Shown here: piece after piece, positions 8,225 through 16,059 of the stretch | Position numbering within the stretch: position 1 is the first letter of the stretch | Layout of the letters: every line of letters begins with the position of its first letter | Source of the DNA: CAZXVW01 sp964644025 | GTDB lineage: Bacteria > Acidobacteriota > Terriglobia > Bryobacterales > Bryobacteraceae | Assembly (NCBI GenBank): GCA_964644025.1 | Contig: CAZXVW010000027.1 | Span: 1-30,807, forward strand | Length of the DNA: 30,807 nt | Direction of reading: 5' to 3' | The notes under the pieces: generated by a model | The model's database searches: none | Told to the model about the DNA's origin: nothing | What the model saw: only the letters and a program-made list of their open reading frames with translations | Position numbers and translations under genes: made by a program

Positions 8225-8779
8225 ATGGCAGCGAGGAATTCCATCGGACTGATCGAGCTGGGCAGTATCGCGTCCGGCTTCCAGGTGACCGACGCCATGC
8301 TGAAGGCAGCCGACGTGGAACTGGTGCTGGCGCGCACGATATGCTCCGGCAAGTACATGGTGCTGGTGCGGGGGGACGTGGCGGCGGTCGAGGCCTCGGT
8401 GGCGGCAGGTTCCCAGGCTGGCGGGTTTGCGGTGATCGACACGTTTGTGATTCCGAACGTCCACGCTTCCATCTTCCCGGCCATCGGCGGAACGCAGAAA
8501 GTGGAGCGGCTGGAGGCGCTGGGCATCATCGAGGCGTTTTCAGTGGCCTCGCTGATCGAGGGAGCCGACGCGATGGCGAAAGCGGCAAACGTCAAGCTAG
8601 TTGAGGTGCGTCTGGCGATGGCGCTTGGGGGCAAGGCCTTCGCTTCCTGTACGGGCAGCGTGGCCGCGGTGCGCGCGGCGGTGGACGCGGGCGCGCAGCG
8701 CGTTGCCAGCAAAGGCCTCCTGGTGAACAAGGTGGTCATTCCCCAACCGCGGCCGGAGCTGCTCAACGAGATGATCTGA
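8225..8779 (+). CDS. PduT-like tandem-domain bacterial microcompartment shell protein (BMC-T)
   Basis: The 184-residue protein contains two fused BMC domains, at about residues 5-88 and 98-180. It forms trimers that act as pseudohexameric tiles in microcompartment shells. It aligns throughout with PduT: DAMLKAADVELVLARTICSGK here corresponds to the PduT region around Cys38, and C40 is the matching residue. In PduT this cysteine holds a [4Fe-4S] cluster in the central pore. The C-terminus (GLLVNKVVIPQPRPELL) is also PduT-like. The ribosome binding site AGGAGCAGGA overlaps the upstream TAG, so translation is coupled to the PduS-like gene. No hexameric BMC-H, pentameric BMC-P or encapsulated enzyme gene is visible. 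Confidence 0.92.
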   Translation: MAARNSIGLIELGSIASGFQVTDAMLKAADVELVLARTICSGKYMVLVRGDVAAVEASVAAGSQAGGFAVIDTFVIPNVHASIFPAIGGTQKVERLEALGIIEAFSVASLIEGADAMAKAANVKLVEVRLAMALGGKAFASCTGSVAAVRAAVDAGAQRVASKGLLVNKVVIPQPRPELLNEMI

Positions 8780-8818
8780 GTGCGGGTTCGGCGGAGGCCG
8801 GCCAGTGGCGTTTCCAGC

Positions 8819-9682
8819 TCAGGTCAAGAAATCACAATCAAACGAGTTGATCTTCGTGGCGATGGTGACGGGCAGTTCCTCGAATTGTGACTCGTAGCGG
8901 GCGCGGAATGATTCGGGCAGGTGGAGGAGGACATTTTCCGGATTCCATTCCGGCAACTGGCCGCAGAAGGGGAATCCAACCATGCGGGCAGTTTCACAGG
9001 CCAGGTGAGCCAGCGTGGCGATTTCTGACGAGTGATCGCCGTAATCGCGGTGGTGCTCGGCAGCCGCCTCCTGAAATTCGGGGGGCAGGCCCCAATGCTC
9101 GACCAGCCAGCGGCCGGCTTCGCAGTGGTCCACGCTGAGCAGCTCCCGTTCGTGCTCGAGCAACCTCGGCGGGCAATCCACCGCGGGGTCTTCGATCAGG
9201 GCTAGATATTCATCCTCGTGGTTGGTGATCATGGCCAGCAGGCCGAGGTCGTGCAGCAAGCCGGCCGTGTAACCCAGGCCGGGATCGATCCAGAGAGGGT
9301 GCGCCAGCAGCTCGGCGGCCAGCGCGGTGGCCAAGTTGTGCCGCCAGGATCTCCGGAGCACTTCGCTTTGCCGGACGCCCCGTAAGAAGTCCTTCATCGC
9401 CAGCGTCATGACGATACCGCGGAGACGGTTCAGTCCCAGCACGGCGATCGCGTGGGGAATGTCCTTGATCTCGTGACGGAAGCCGAACACGGGCGAGTTG
9501 GCCAGGCGCAGGACCTCGACCGAGAAGGCAGCGTCGGCCCGGATGAGATCGGCGACTTCCCGGTAGGAGAACTCTTCTTCGGCGAGCAGGCGCATCAGCC
9601 GCGCCGCAACGGGCGGAAACGGTGGCAGATTCCGCAATGCCGCTGGTCTGGCAGCCGCCGGCTGCCCGGCAACAACGCTCAC
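8819..9682 (-). CDS. HDOD-domain signalling protein
   Basis: The 287-residue cytoplasmic protein consists almost entirely of an HDOD domain. It has the N-terminal helices (LPPFPPVAARLMRLLAE, LIRADAAFSVEVLRLANSPVFG) and HD-like residues at H115 and H144-D145 (GLLHDLG). HDOD proteins usually serve as non-catalytic regulators or scaffolds in signalling. The partner is unknown because no other signalling domain is fused. The start used is a GTG at 9682 with only a weak upstream GGTGAGAG. No better start exists in frame between it and the dgoD end 86 bases away. It converges with the shell-protein gene. Confidence 0.87.
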   Translation of the reverse strand: MSVVAGQPAAARPAALRNLPPFPPVAARLMRLLAEEEFSYREVADLIRADAAFSVEVLRLANSPVFGFRHEIKDIPHAIAVLGLNRLRGIVMTLAMKDFLRGVRQSEVLRRSWRHNLATALAAELLAHPLWIDPGLGYTAGLLHDLGLLAMITNHEDEYLALIEDPAVDCPPRLLEHERELLSVDHCEAGRWLVEHWGLPPEFQEAAAEHHRDYGDHSSEIATLAHLACETARMVGFPFCGQLPEWNPENVLLHLPESFRARYESQFEELPVTIATKINSFDCDFLT

Positions 9683-9768
9683 AGGGGCACTCTCACCGAT
9701 GTTCTTATCGGCAAGGGCCGGCGTGGTATTACAAGAAACTGCGGGCGGGGCGGGCGGCTGCCAGGTGG

Positions 9769-10998
9769 CTACCAGTCCACCACGCTGCCATCGTCGGCGT
9801 CGTAGGCTTCGCGGTTCCGCCAGTCGTGACCGATCTTATCCGCCAGGGCATTCTCGTCCAGTTCGATGCCCAGGCCCGGACCGGTCGGCAGATCCAGGTA
9901 GCCGTTGCGCACGCGGAACGGTTGTTTCAGATAACCTTCCCCCAGCGAGACCTGCTCCTGGCAAAGGAAATTCGGAATCGAGGCGGCGATCTGCACACCG
10001 GCGGCCAGCGAGATCGGCCCGAGCGGGTTATGCGGAGCGATGGCGGCGTAGTACGCCTCGGCCATCCCGGCGATGAGGCGCACCTCGGTAATGCCGCCGG
10101 CGTGGCAGAGGTCCGGCTGGAGGATGGTGGCGGCGCGCTTCTCGAGCACCTCGCGAAAGCCCCACTTGGTGAAGACGCGCTCACCGGTGGCGATGGGCAG
10201 GAAGGTGCCGCGGGCGATCTCGGCCATCACGTCATGCTCCTGGCAATTGACGGGCTCCTCGATGAACATCGGCTGGTACGGCTCCAGAGCCTTGATCAGC
10301 AGCTTGGCGGTGGCGGGGCTGATGGCGCCGTGGAAGTCGCAGGCGATGTCGGCGTCCTCGCCGGCGGCCTTCCGGAGTTCGGCGAACTTCTCGGCGGCGT
10401 ATCCCACCTGGGCCGGCGTTTCCACGTAGCGCGCCGGGCGGCGCTTGGCCGGACCGGTTTTGAATGCAGTGAAGCCTTCTTTCAGTTTCTGTTGGATGAG
10501 TTCCGGCGTGCCGGCGTGGGCGTAGACGCGGACGCGGTTGCGCGTCGGCCCGCCGAGCAGCTCGTAGACAGGCACGCCGAGCGCCTTGCCCTTGATGTCC
10601 CACAGCGCCTGGTCAATGCCGCTGAGGGCGCTGGTGAGGATCGGCCCGCCGCGGTAGAAGGCGTGACGGTAAATGGCCTGCCAGTGGTGCGCCACCCGGC
10701 GCGGGTCCTTGCCCACCAGGTACGGCTCGATTTCCTTGATTGCCGTCTGGCAGGTGAGGGCGCGGCCTTCGGTGAGCGGCTCGCCGAGGCCGACGATGCC
10801 GGCGTTGGTATGGACCTTGAGAAACAGCCAGCGCGGCTTCACCAGGAATGTTTCCAGCCTGGTGATCTTCAGCTTGTCCTTTGGTGAGATCGGCGGATCG
10901 GTCGCCCGGACCGCGGCTTCGGCGCGCTCGAGCGCAGTCAGGCCGAGACCGGCGGCGGCTCCGGCGACGATGGAACGGCGCGATGTGGATTTGCTCAT
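9769..10998 (-). CDS. dgoD: D-galactonate dehydratase-type enolase-superfamily enzyme with Tat signal
   Basis: The 409-residue protein matches the E. coli DgoD family along its length. Residues D221, E247 and E273 (Mg2+ ligands) and H223 and H323 (acid/base) sit at a constant offset of 38 from the known DgoD positions 183, 209, 235, 185 and 285. The C-terminal ending ...DDGSVVDW also matches. The expected reaction is D-galactonate to 2-keto-3-deoxy-D-galactonate. The extra N-terminus carries a twin-arginine signal (TSRRSIVAGAAAGLGL...AEA), which is odd for this cytoplasmic family. The ATG at 10998 has a good GGGAGG 7 bases upstream, so the signal is probably translated. It follows the methyltransferase gene by 59 bases. 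A related sugar-acid substrate is possible. Confidence 0.88.
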   Translation of the reverse strand: MSKSTSRRSIVAGAAAGLGLTALERAEAAVRATDPPISPKDKLKITRLETFLVKPRWLFLKVHTNAGIVGLGEPLTEGRALTCQTAIKEIEPYLVGKDPRRVAHHWQAIYRHAFYRGGPILTSALSGIDQALWDIKGKALGVPVYELLGGPTRNRVRVYAHAGTPELIQQKLKEGFTAFKTGPAKRRPARYVETPAQVGYAAEKFAELRKAAGEDADIACDFHGAISPATAKLLIKALEPYQPMFIEEPVNCQEHDVMAEIARGTFLPIATGERVFTKWGFREVLEKRAATILQPDLCHAGGITEVRLIAGMAEAYYAAIAPHNPLGPISLAAGVQIAASIPNFLCQEQVSLGEGYLKQPFRVRNGYLDLPTGPGLGIELDENALADKIGHDWRNREAYDADDGSVVDW

Positions 10999-11057
10999 AA
11001 TGGAACCTCCCGGTAGGCGTTCACTGTACCAAATCGGTGCGCTGGGCGCAGACGCGC

Positions 11058-11762
11058 TTACACCCGCTCGGCCCAGTGCAGGCCGATGCCGCCGCCGATG
11101 AAGCCGCGGGCGGCGCGCACCGCGTAGCCGGAGCGGGCCAGCAAGGCGCGGTAGCCTTCCATCGTGGTGAAGCTGCGCAGCGAGTCCGGGATGTAGGTGT
11201 AAGTGCGCGGGCGGCCGTGCAGCAGCAGTCCCCAGAAGAAACCCTGGGCGTAAAGGTAGCCGAGGTAGAGCTGGCGAAAGAGGCGGTTTTCCGGCAGAAA
11301 GAAGTCCAGACTGACGAGCCGGCCGCCGGGCTTGAGCACGCGGCGCGTCTCGGCCACCGCGCCGGCCAGGTCGGGGAAGTTCCGCAGACCGTAGCCGACG
11401 AAGACGGCGTCAAAGGTCGCATCGGGGAAGGGAAGGCGCATGGCGTCGGCGCAGACCGGGCGCTCAATGCCGTCCCGGCGCGACAGCCGGAGCATGTTGA
11501 AGGTGAGGTCCGCCGAAACCGCGCGCGCACGCGGCACGCGGCGGCTCACCAGCTTCGAGAAATCGCCGGTGCCGCATGCAAGGTCCAGCACCGTGGCGCC
11601 GGGCGCCAGTCCGGCCCGCTCGATCGCCTGGCGCTTCCAGCCGGGGTCCATGCCGTAGGAGAAGACGCGCGTGATGAAGTCATAGCGGGGCGAGATGGCG
11701 TGGAACATCCGCTGCATCAGCCGGGCGTCCTGCTTTTCGGCTGGAACAGATGGCCGCTTCAT
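11058..11762 (-). CDS. UbiE/MenG (demethylmenaquinone/ubiquinone) C-methyltransferase
   Basis: The 234-residue class I SAM-dependent methyltransferase fits the UbiE/MenG family: MFHAISPRYDFITRVFSYGMDPGWKRQAI at the N-terminus, SAM motif I VLDLACGTGDFS near residue 58, and VGYGLRNFPDLAGAVAETRRVLKPGG at about 122-147. The family methylates the quinone ring in menaquinone or ubiquinone synthesis. Acidobacteria generally use menaquinone, so MenG is the likelier role by inference. No other quinone gene is nearby. The ATG at 11762 has no clear ribosome binding site. The gene diverges from the GH97 gene. Confidence 0.88.
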   Translation of the reverse strand: MKRPSVPAEKQDARLMQRMFHAISPRYDFITRVFSYGMDPGWKRQAIERAGLAPGATVLDLACGTGDFSKLVSRRVPRARAVSADLTFNMLRLSRRDGIERPVCADAMRLPFPDATFDAVFVGYGLRNFPDLAGAVAETRRVLKPGGRLVSLDFFLPENRLFRQLYLGYLYAQGFFWGLLLHGRPRTYTYIPDSLRSFTTMEGYRALLARSGYAVRAARGFIGGGIGLHWAERV

Positions 11763-11819
11763 GTTGCGGATTATCGCACGGAGGGCCGGGGAAAGGCGCG
11801 CGCCGGTCTCAAATGGAAC

Positions 11820-11849
11820 TTGAATTTACCGTGGCGCACGGACTAACAT
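11820..11849 (+). promoter_or_regulatory. Candidate promoter of the GH97 gene
   Basis: TTGAAT (11820-11825) and TAACAT (11844-11849) are separated by 18 bases, each matching the sigma-70 consensus at 4 of 6 positions. The start codon at 11862 would lie only about 6 bases from the predicted transcript start. No Shine-Dalgarno sequence precedes it, so the message would be almost leaderless. This rests on pattern matching only. Confidence 0.3.
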
Positions 11850-11861
11850 TGTCCCGTCACC

Positions 11862-13844
11862 ATGAGCAACGCATTCACAACTCTCCATTTCACAGGACTG
11901 CCGCTCGCCTTGTGCCTGGCGCTAGGCGCCCAGACCGGACCAGTCGAGCTGAGCTCTCCGGATCAAAAGCTCGAAATCAGCTTTGAGACCGTGGCTGGAC
12001 GCAGGCCATCGCCGTCGGGCGGCCAGCTCGTCTACTCCGTAACGTACGCGGGCAAGCCGGTAATTGCGCCTTCCCGGCTCGGCCTGGCGCTCCAGGGGCA
12101 GCCGGCGCTGGGAGACCACGTCCGCATTGTTTCTTCCGCGCGGGATGCCAGGGACGGAACCTATGACGTGATCCACGGCAAGTCGAACCCGGTGCGCGAC
12201 CATTACAATGCGGTGCGGATCGAGCTCAGTGAAACAGGCCCCCGCGCGCGCAGGCTGGCCGTGGAGGCGCGGGCTTACGACGACGGCGTGGCCTTCCGCT
12301 ACGTGGCGCCGGATCAGGGGGAGGTGAAGGAGTTCCGGCTCACCGACGAGCTTACGGAATTCCGAATAGCGAAGGACTCGCCCGCCTACCCGCTCTTCCT
12401 CAATGGCTATCACACCAGTTATGAGGACAGCTATGTTCGCCGGCCGGTGAGCCGGATTGCGTCCGACCGGCTGATCGCGCTGCCGCTGCTCGTCGAGCTG
12501 CCGGGCACGGCCTGGGTGGCGATCACCGAGGCGCACCTGGACGGCTACGCCGGCATGTACCTCAAGCGCGACGCGAAGGGCACGCGTACCGGCTTCACCG
12601 CGTCGCTTTCCCCGAGCCTGGAGGCGCCCGGCCTGAAGGTGCTGGGCCGCACGCCGCACGCCTCGCCGTGGCGCGTCATCATGGTGGCGCCTGAAGTGGG
12701 CCGGTTGATTGAATCCAACATCGTCATCAACCTGAACCCGCCGCTCGCGCTGGCTGACACCTCCTGGATCAAGCCGGGCAAGTCCGCCTGGAACTGGTGG
12801 TTCGGCAAGGTGCGGACGCCGGCCGGCTTCGAAGCGGGAATGGATACGCGGACCTTCCGGTACCTGATTGACTTCGCGGCGAAATCCGGGTTCGACTACG
12901 TGCTGGTTGATGACGGTTGGTCCGACCGGGTGAACATCCTCCAGCCGAAGCCCGGGGTGGATATCGCCGAGATCCTTCGCTACGCGAAATCCAAGGGCAT
13001 TGGCATCTGGCTCTGGCTGCACTGGAGCGGGGTGGACAAGTACATGGAGCAGGCCTTTCCCCTTTATGAGAAATGGGGGGTGAAGGGTGTCAAAGTGGAC
13101 TTCATGGACCGCGACGATCAGTGGATGGTGGACTTCTATCACCGGGTGGTGAAGCTGGCGGCCGAGCACCACCTCATGGTGGATTTCCACGGCGCCTACA
13201 AGCCGACCGGTATGCGGCGCACCTACCCGAACCTGATGACGCGGGAGGGCGTCATGGGACTGGAGTACACGAAGTGGAGTGCGGCGATTGATCCCGAACA
13301 CACGCTGATACTGCCATTTACCCGGATGCTCGCCGGGCCGATGGACTTCACGCCGGGCGGGTTCGGGAATGTGACCCAGGCCGCTTTCATTGCCCGGCGG
13401 GACGACCCGGTGGTGATGGGCACCCGTGCGCATCATCTGGCCACGCTGGTGGTGTATGAAAGCCCGTACCTGGTGGTGTGCGACCATCCCTCGGCGTATG
13501 AGGGCGAACCGGCATTCGAGTTCGTCAAACGAGTGCCTGCTACCTGGGACGAGACGCGGGTTGTCAATGCGCGGGTGGGTGACTACATCACCATCGCGCG
13601 GCGGCGCGGCCGGGAATGGTTCATCGGCAGCATGACGGACTGGGAAGCGCGCGAGCTGAGTGTTCCGCTGAGCTTCCTCGGCGAGGGAAGCTACACGGCC
13701 CAGATTTACTCCGATGCCCCCGACGCGTCTACCAACCCGAAACACGTGACCATCAGCAAGCAGCAGGTGGACCGGCAGGCGGTGCTAAAAGTGAAACTGG
13801 CTCCGGGCGGCGGCAATGCCATCCGGATCTACCCGTCGCAGTAG
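11862..13844 (+). CDS. GH97 glycoside hydrolase, retaining alpha-galactosidase type
   Basis: The 660-residue secreted protein has a signal peptide (about 1-24) and the three GH97 regions. These are an N-terminal beta-super-sandwich (about 25-285), the catalytic barrel from KSAWNWWFGKV (about 305) to about 560, and a small C-terminal beta domain (WFIGSMTDWEARELSVPL). Residues D413 (GVKVDFMDRDDQ) and E468 (MGLEYTKWS) correspond, with an offset of 2, to the nucleophile D415 and acid/base E470 recalled for the Bacteroides retaining alpha-galactosidase BtGH97b. The sequence VDFHGAYKPTG has Gly where inverting SusB-type alpha-glucosidases have a base Glu. Alpha-galactosidase activity is therefore more likely than alpha-glucosidase. 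The GH-A gene follows 49 bases downstream on the same strand. Confidence 0.9.
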   Translation: MSNAFTTLHFTGLPLALCLALGAQTGPVELSSPDQKLEISFETVAGRRPSPSGGQLVYSVTYAGKPVIAPSRLGLALQGQPALGDHVRIVSSARDARDGTYDVIHGKSNPVRDHYNAVRIELSETGPRARRLAVEARAYDDGVAFRYVAPDQGEVKEFRLTDELTEFRIAKDSPAYPLFLNGYHTSYEDSYVRRPVSRIASDRLIALPLLVELPGTAWVAITEAHLDGYAGMYLKRDAKGTRTGFTASLSPSLEAPGLKVLGRTPHASPWRVIMVAPEVGRLIESNIVINLNPPLALADTSWIKPGKSAWNWWFGKVRTPAGFEAGMDTRTFRYLIDFAAKSGFDYVLVDDGWSDRVNILQPKPGVDIAEILRYAKSKGIGIWLWLHWSGVDKYMEQAFPLYEKWGVKGVKVDFMDRDDQWMVDFYHRVVKLAAEHHLMVDFHGAYKPTGMRRTYPNLMTREGVMGLEYTKWSAAIDPEHTLILPFTRMLAGPMDFTPGGFGNVTQAAFIARRDDPVVMGTRAHHLATLVVYESPYLVVCDHPSAYEGEPAFEFVKRVPATWDETRVVNARVGDYITIARRRGREWFIGSMTDWEARELSVPLSFLGEGSYTAQIYSDAPDASTNPKHVTISKQQVDRQAVLKVKLAPGGGNAIRIYPSQ

Positions 13845-13893
13845 CGGGGCTGGCGGCCTGGCCGCTGCGGCGGGGGTTTGATTGGGAACAAAA

Positions 13894-16014
13894 ATGAGTG
13901 AGAAGGATCACTGCACGAGTTATCGGCTCCGGCGGCGGGAGTTCCTCGGCGTGACCGCGCTGAGCGGCTCTGCTTTTCTGGCGAGCTGTGCCGGGGAGAC
14001 CGAGATCGAAGGCTTGCATTTGAAGCCGGAGGGAACGCTGAAGGGCTTGCGGCGAGAAACTGGCCCGGCTCCGATTGCCGGCGCCGTCTGGTACGCCGGC
14101 GACGCGGTGGGCGATGGCCTGACCTACGTAATCCCGAAAGGAGCGCTGGCGGCGGCGAAATACCTGGCCGCTGACATGCTACTCGACGGGAACCACATGA
14201 TCGTGTTCTACCTCACGCTGGCCGAGGGCGCCGAGGGCCGCCGTTTCACGTTCCGGTTCTCGGGGTTGAACCAGTGCTCGTTTCGCGTGCGTATGCCGCT
14301 GGACCTGGTAGACCAGCACACCTGGGGCATCGATCGGGAAGGCGCTTTTCTGAAACCGCGGTGCAGCGGCGACCGTGTCGATCTCAACAAGGTAGACCGC
14401 ATGCGGTTCACCATCGCCCGGAAAAGCAGTCAGCCGGCCCGGTGGTGCATGACGGATTTCATCGCCGCTCCGGGCAAGGTGCCGAAGCTGGTCAAACCGG
14501 TGCTTCCCAAGGGCCCGTTGCTCGATGAGCTGGGCCAGAGCAGGCTGCACGACTGGCCGGGCAAGAGCAACAGCGTCGAGGAGGTCACCGGCCGGATTCG
14601 CGGCCAGCTTGAAGCCGCGCCGAACCAGAAGTGGCCGGACGGCTTCTCCCGCTGGGGCGGCTGGAGAGCGAAACGGCTCACCCGGGGAGCGGGTTTCTTC
14701 CGCACGCACCATGATGGCCGGCGCTGGTGGCTGGTCGACCCGGACGGTTACGCCTTCTGGTCGGCGGGCCTGGACTGCGTTCGGGTGGATACCGAAACGG
14801 CTTATTCGGGGCTGGAATCCGCCCTGGCGTGGCTGCCGGAAGGCGACGAGAGATTCCGCGAGATTTTCAGCAGGCGCCGGACGGCTGATGGAGAGATGAA
14901 GTTCGTCAACTACCTGGCGGCGAATTTCATTCGAACCTTCGGGCCGGAGGGCTGGCGGGGGAAATGGGCGCGCATCGCCCTGGCCGAGATGCGGCGCCTG
15001 CGGTTCAATACCGTCGGCAACTGGTCGGAGTGGGAATTCGCCCGGGCTGCGAAGTTCCCCTACGTGCGTCCCCTGAGTTTCTCGCCGAAACGGGCCAAGA
15101 ACGTTTTCCGGGATTTTCCCGACGTCTTCCATCCCGGTTTTGAACAGGACGCGGCGGACTACGCCAGCCAGTTGCGCGACACCCGGGATGACGCAGCTTT
15201 CATCGGCTACTTTCTGATGAATGAGCCGAAGTGGGCCTTCGCCAAGGGGTTGCCGGCCGCCAACATGCTGTTCAACGCGCCGGCTTGCCCGGCGCGCCGG
15301 GCCCTGGCCGACTTTCTGCGGGCGAAATACCGGGATGACGCCGCGCTGGCCGCCGCTTGGGGGATTCCGGCAACCTTTGAGGAGGTTGCCGGCGGCCACT
15401 GGGGCCGGAGGCTCACCGAGACGGCGAACCGCGACCTCCAGGACTTCAGCGTCCTGATGGCCACCCGCTACTTCAGCACGCTGTCAAAGGCTTGCAAGAA
15501 GGTGGACCCGAACCACTTGAATCTGGGTATGCGCTGGGCGGGGATTCCCCCGCAGTGGGCGGTCGAGGGCATGAAGGCCTTCGACGTGTTCTCGATGAAC
15601 TGCTACCGGGAAAAAGTCCCCGCCGGCGTCACCCAGCGGATTACGGCGCTGCTGCACCGGCCGGTGATCATCGGCGAGTGGCATTTCGGCGCGCTCGACG
15701 TGGGCCTGCCGTCTTCCGGCATCGGACACCTGAAAAACCAGGTTGAACGAGCCAAGGCCTACCGGGTCTACATTGAAGACGCAGCCGCGAACCCGGACTG
15801 CGTCGGAACGCACTGGTTCACGCTCTACGATGAATCGGCGCTGGGCCGCTTCGACGGCGAGAATTACAACATCGGCTTCCTGGACGTCTGCAACCGTCCT
15901 TACCCGGAAATGGCGGAGGCCGCCATCGCCAGCCACGAGAGGATCTACCGCGTGGCTGACCGGCGCGAGAAACCTTTCAGCGAACCGCTGGAGTACTTGC
16001 CGAGGCTGTTCTGA
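13894..16014 (+). CDS. Tat-exported lipoprotein, clan GH-A glycoside hydrolase (GH50-like, family uncertain)
   Basis: The 706-residue protein carries both a twin-arginine motif (RRREFLG) and a lipobox ending ASC at its N-terminus, so it is probably a Tat-exported lipoprotein. A beta-sandwich of about 200 residues precedes a TIM barrel that opens with GGWRAKRLTRGAGFF and WWLVDPDGYAFWSAGLD. The likely acid/base is E444 in FLMNEP and the likely nucleophile E595 in VIIGEWHFG, 151 residues apart as expected for clan GH-A. The WWLVDPDGYAFWSxG segment recalls beta-agarases (GH50) and GH42-like enzymes, but the family is not certain. I chose the ATG at 13894 over an in-frame TTG 12 bases upstream. 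It lies 49 bases after the GH97 gene and is probably in one operon with it. A beta-galactan-active enzyme is a reasonable guess. Confidence 0.82.
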   Translation: MSEKDHCTSYRLRRREFLGVTALSGSAFLASCAGETEIEGLHLKPEGTLKGLRRETGPAPIAGAVWYAGDAVGDGLTYVIPKGALAAAKYLAADMLLDGNHMIVFYLTLAEGAEGRRFTFRFSGLNQCSFRVRMPLDLVDQHTWGIDREGAFLKPRCSGDRVDLNKVDRMRFTIARKSSQPARWCMTDFIAAPGKVPKLVKPVLPKGPLLDELGQSRLHDWPGKSNSVEEVTGRIRGQLEAAPNQKWPDGFSRWGGWRAKRLTRGAGFFRTHHDGRRWWLVDPDGYAFWSAGLDCVRVDTETAYSGLESALAWLPEGDERFREIFSRRRTADGEMKFVNYLAANFIRTFGPEGWRGKWARIALAEMRRLRFNTVGNWSEWEFARAAKFPYVRPLSFSPKRAKNVFRDFPDVFHPGFEQDAADYASQLRDTRDDAAFIGYFLMNEPKWAFAKGLPAANMLFNAPACPARRALADFLRAKYRDDAALAAAWGIPATFEEVAGGHWGRRLTETANRDLQDFSVLMATRYFSTLSKACKKVDPNHLNLGMRWAGIPPQWAVEGMKAFDVFSMNCYREKVPAGVTQRITALLHRPVIIGEWHFGALDVGLPSSGIGHLKNQVERAKAYRVYIEDAAANPDCVGTHWFTLYDESALGRFDGENYNIGFLDVCNRPYPEMAEAAIASHERIYRVADRREKPFSEPLEYLPRLF

Positions 16015-16018
16015 CCCT

Positions 16019-16058
16019 CCCGCCCGGCGGCGGACCGGGGCCGTGCGCCGGTGGCGGG
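16019..16058. terminator. GC-rich hairpin between convergent genes
   Basis: CCCGCCCGGCG (16019-16029) pairs with CGCCGGTGGCGGG (16046-16058) with a small bulge, in the 45 bases between two convergent genes. There is no T-tract on either strand, so its action as a terminator is uncertain. Confidence 0.3.
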
Positions 16059-16059
16059 C

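Noticed and set aside
11922..13745. A 607-codon open frame antisense to the GH97 gene
   Set aside because: The plus-strand product has clear family motifs along its full length. The antisense translation is rich in His, Arg, Val and Pro with no motif, as expected from GC-rich codon shadows.
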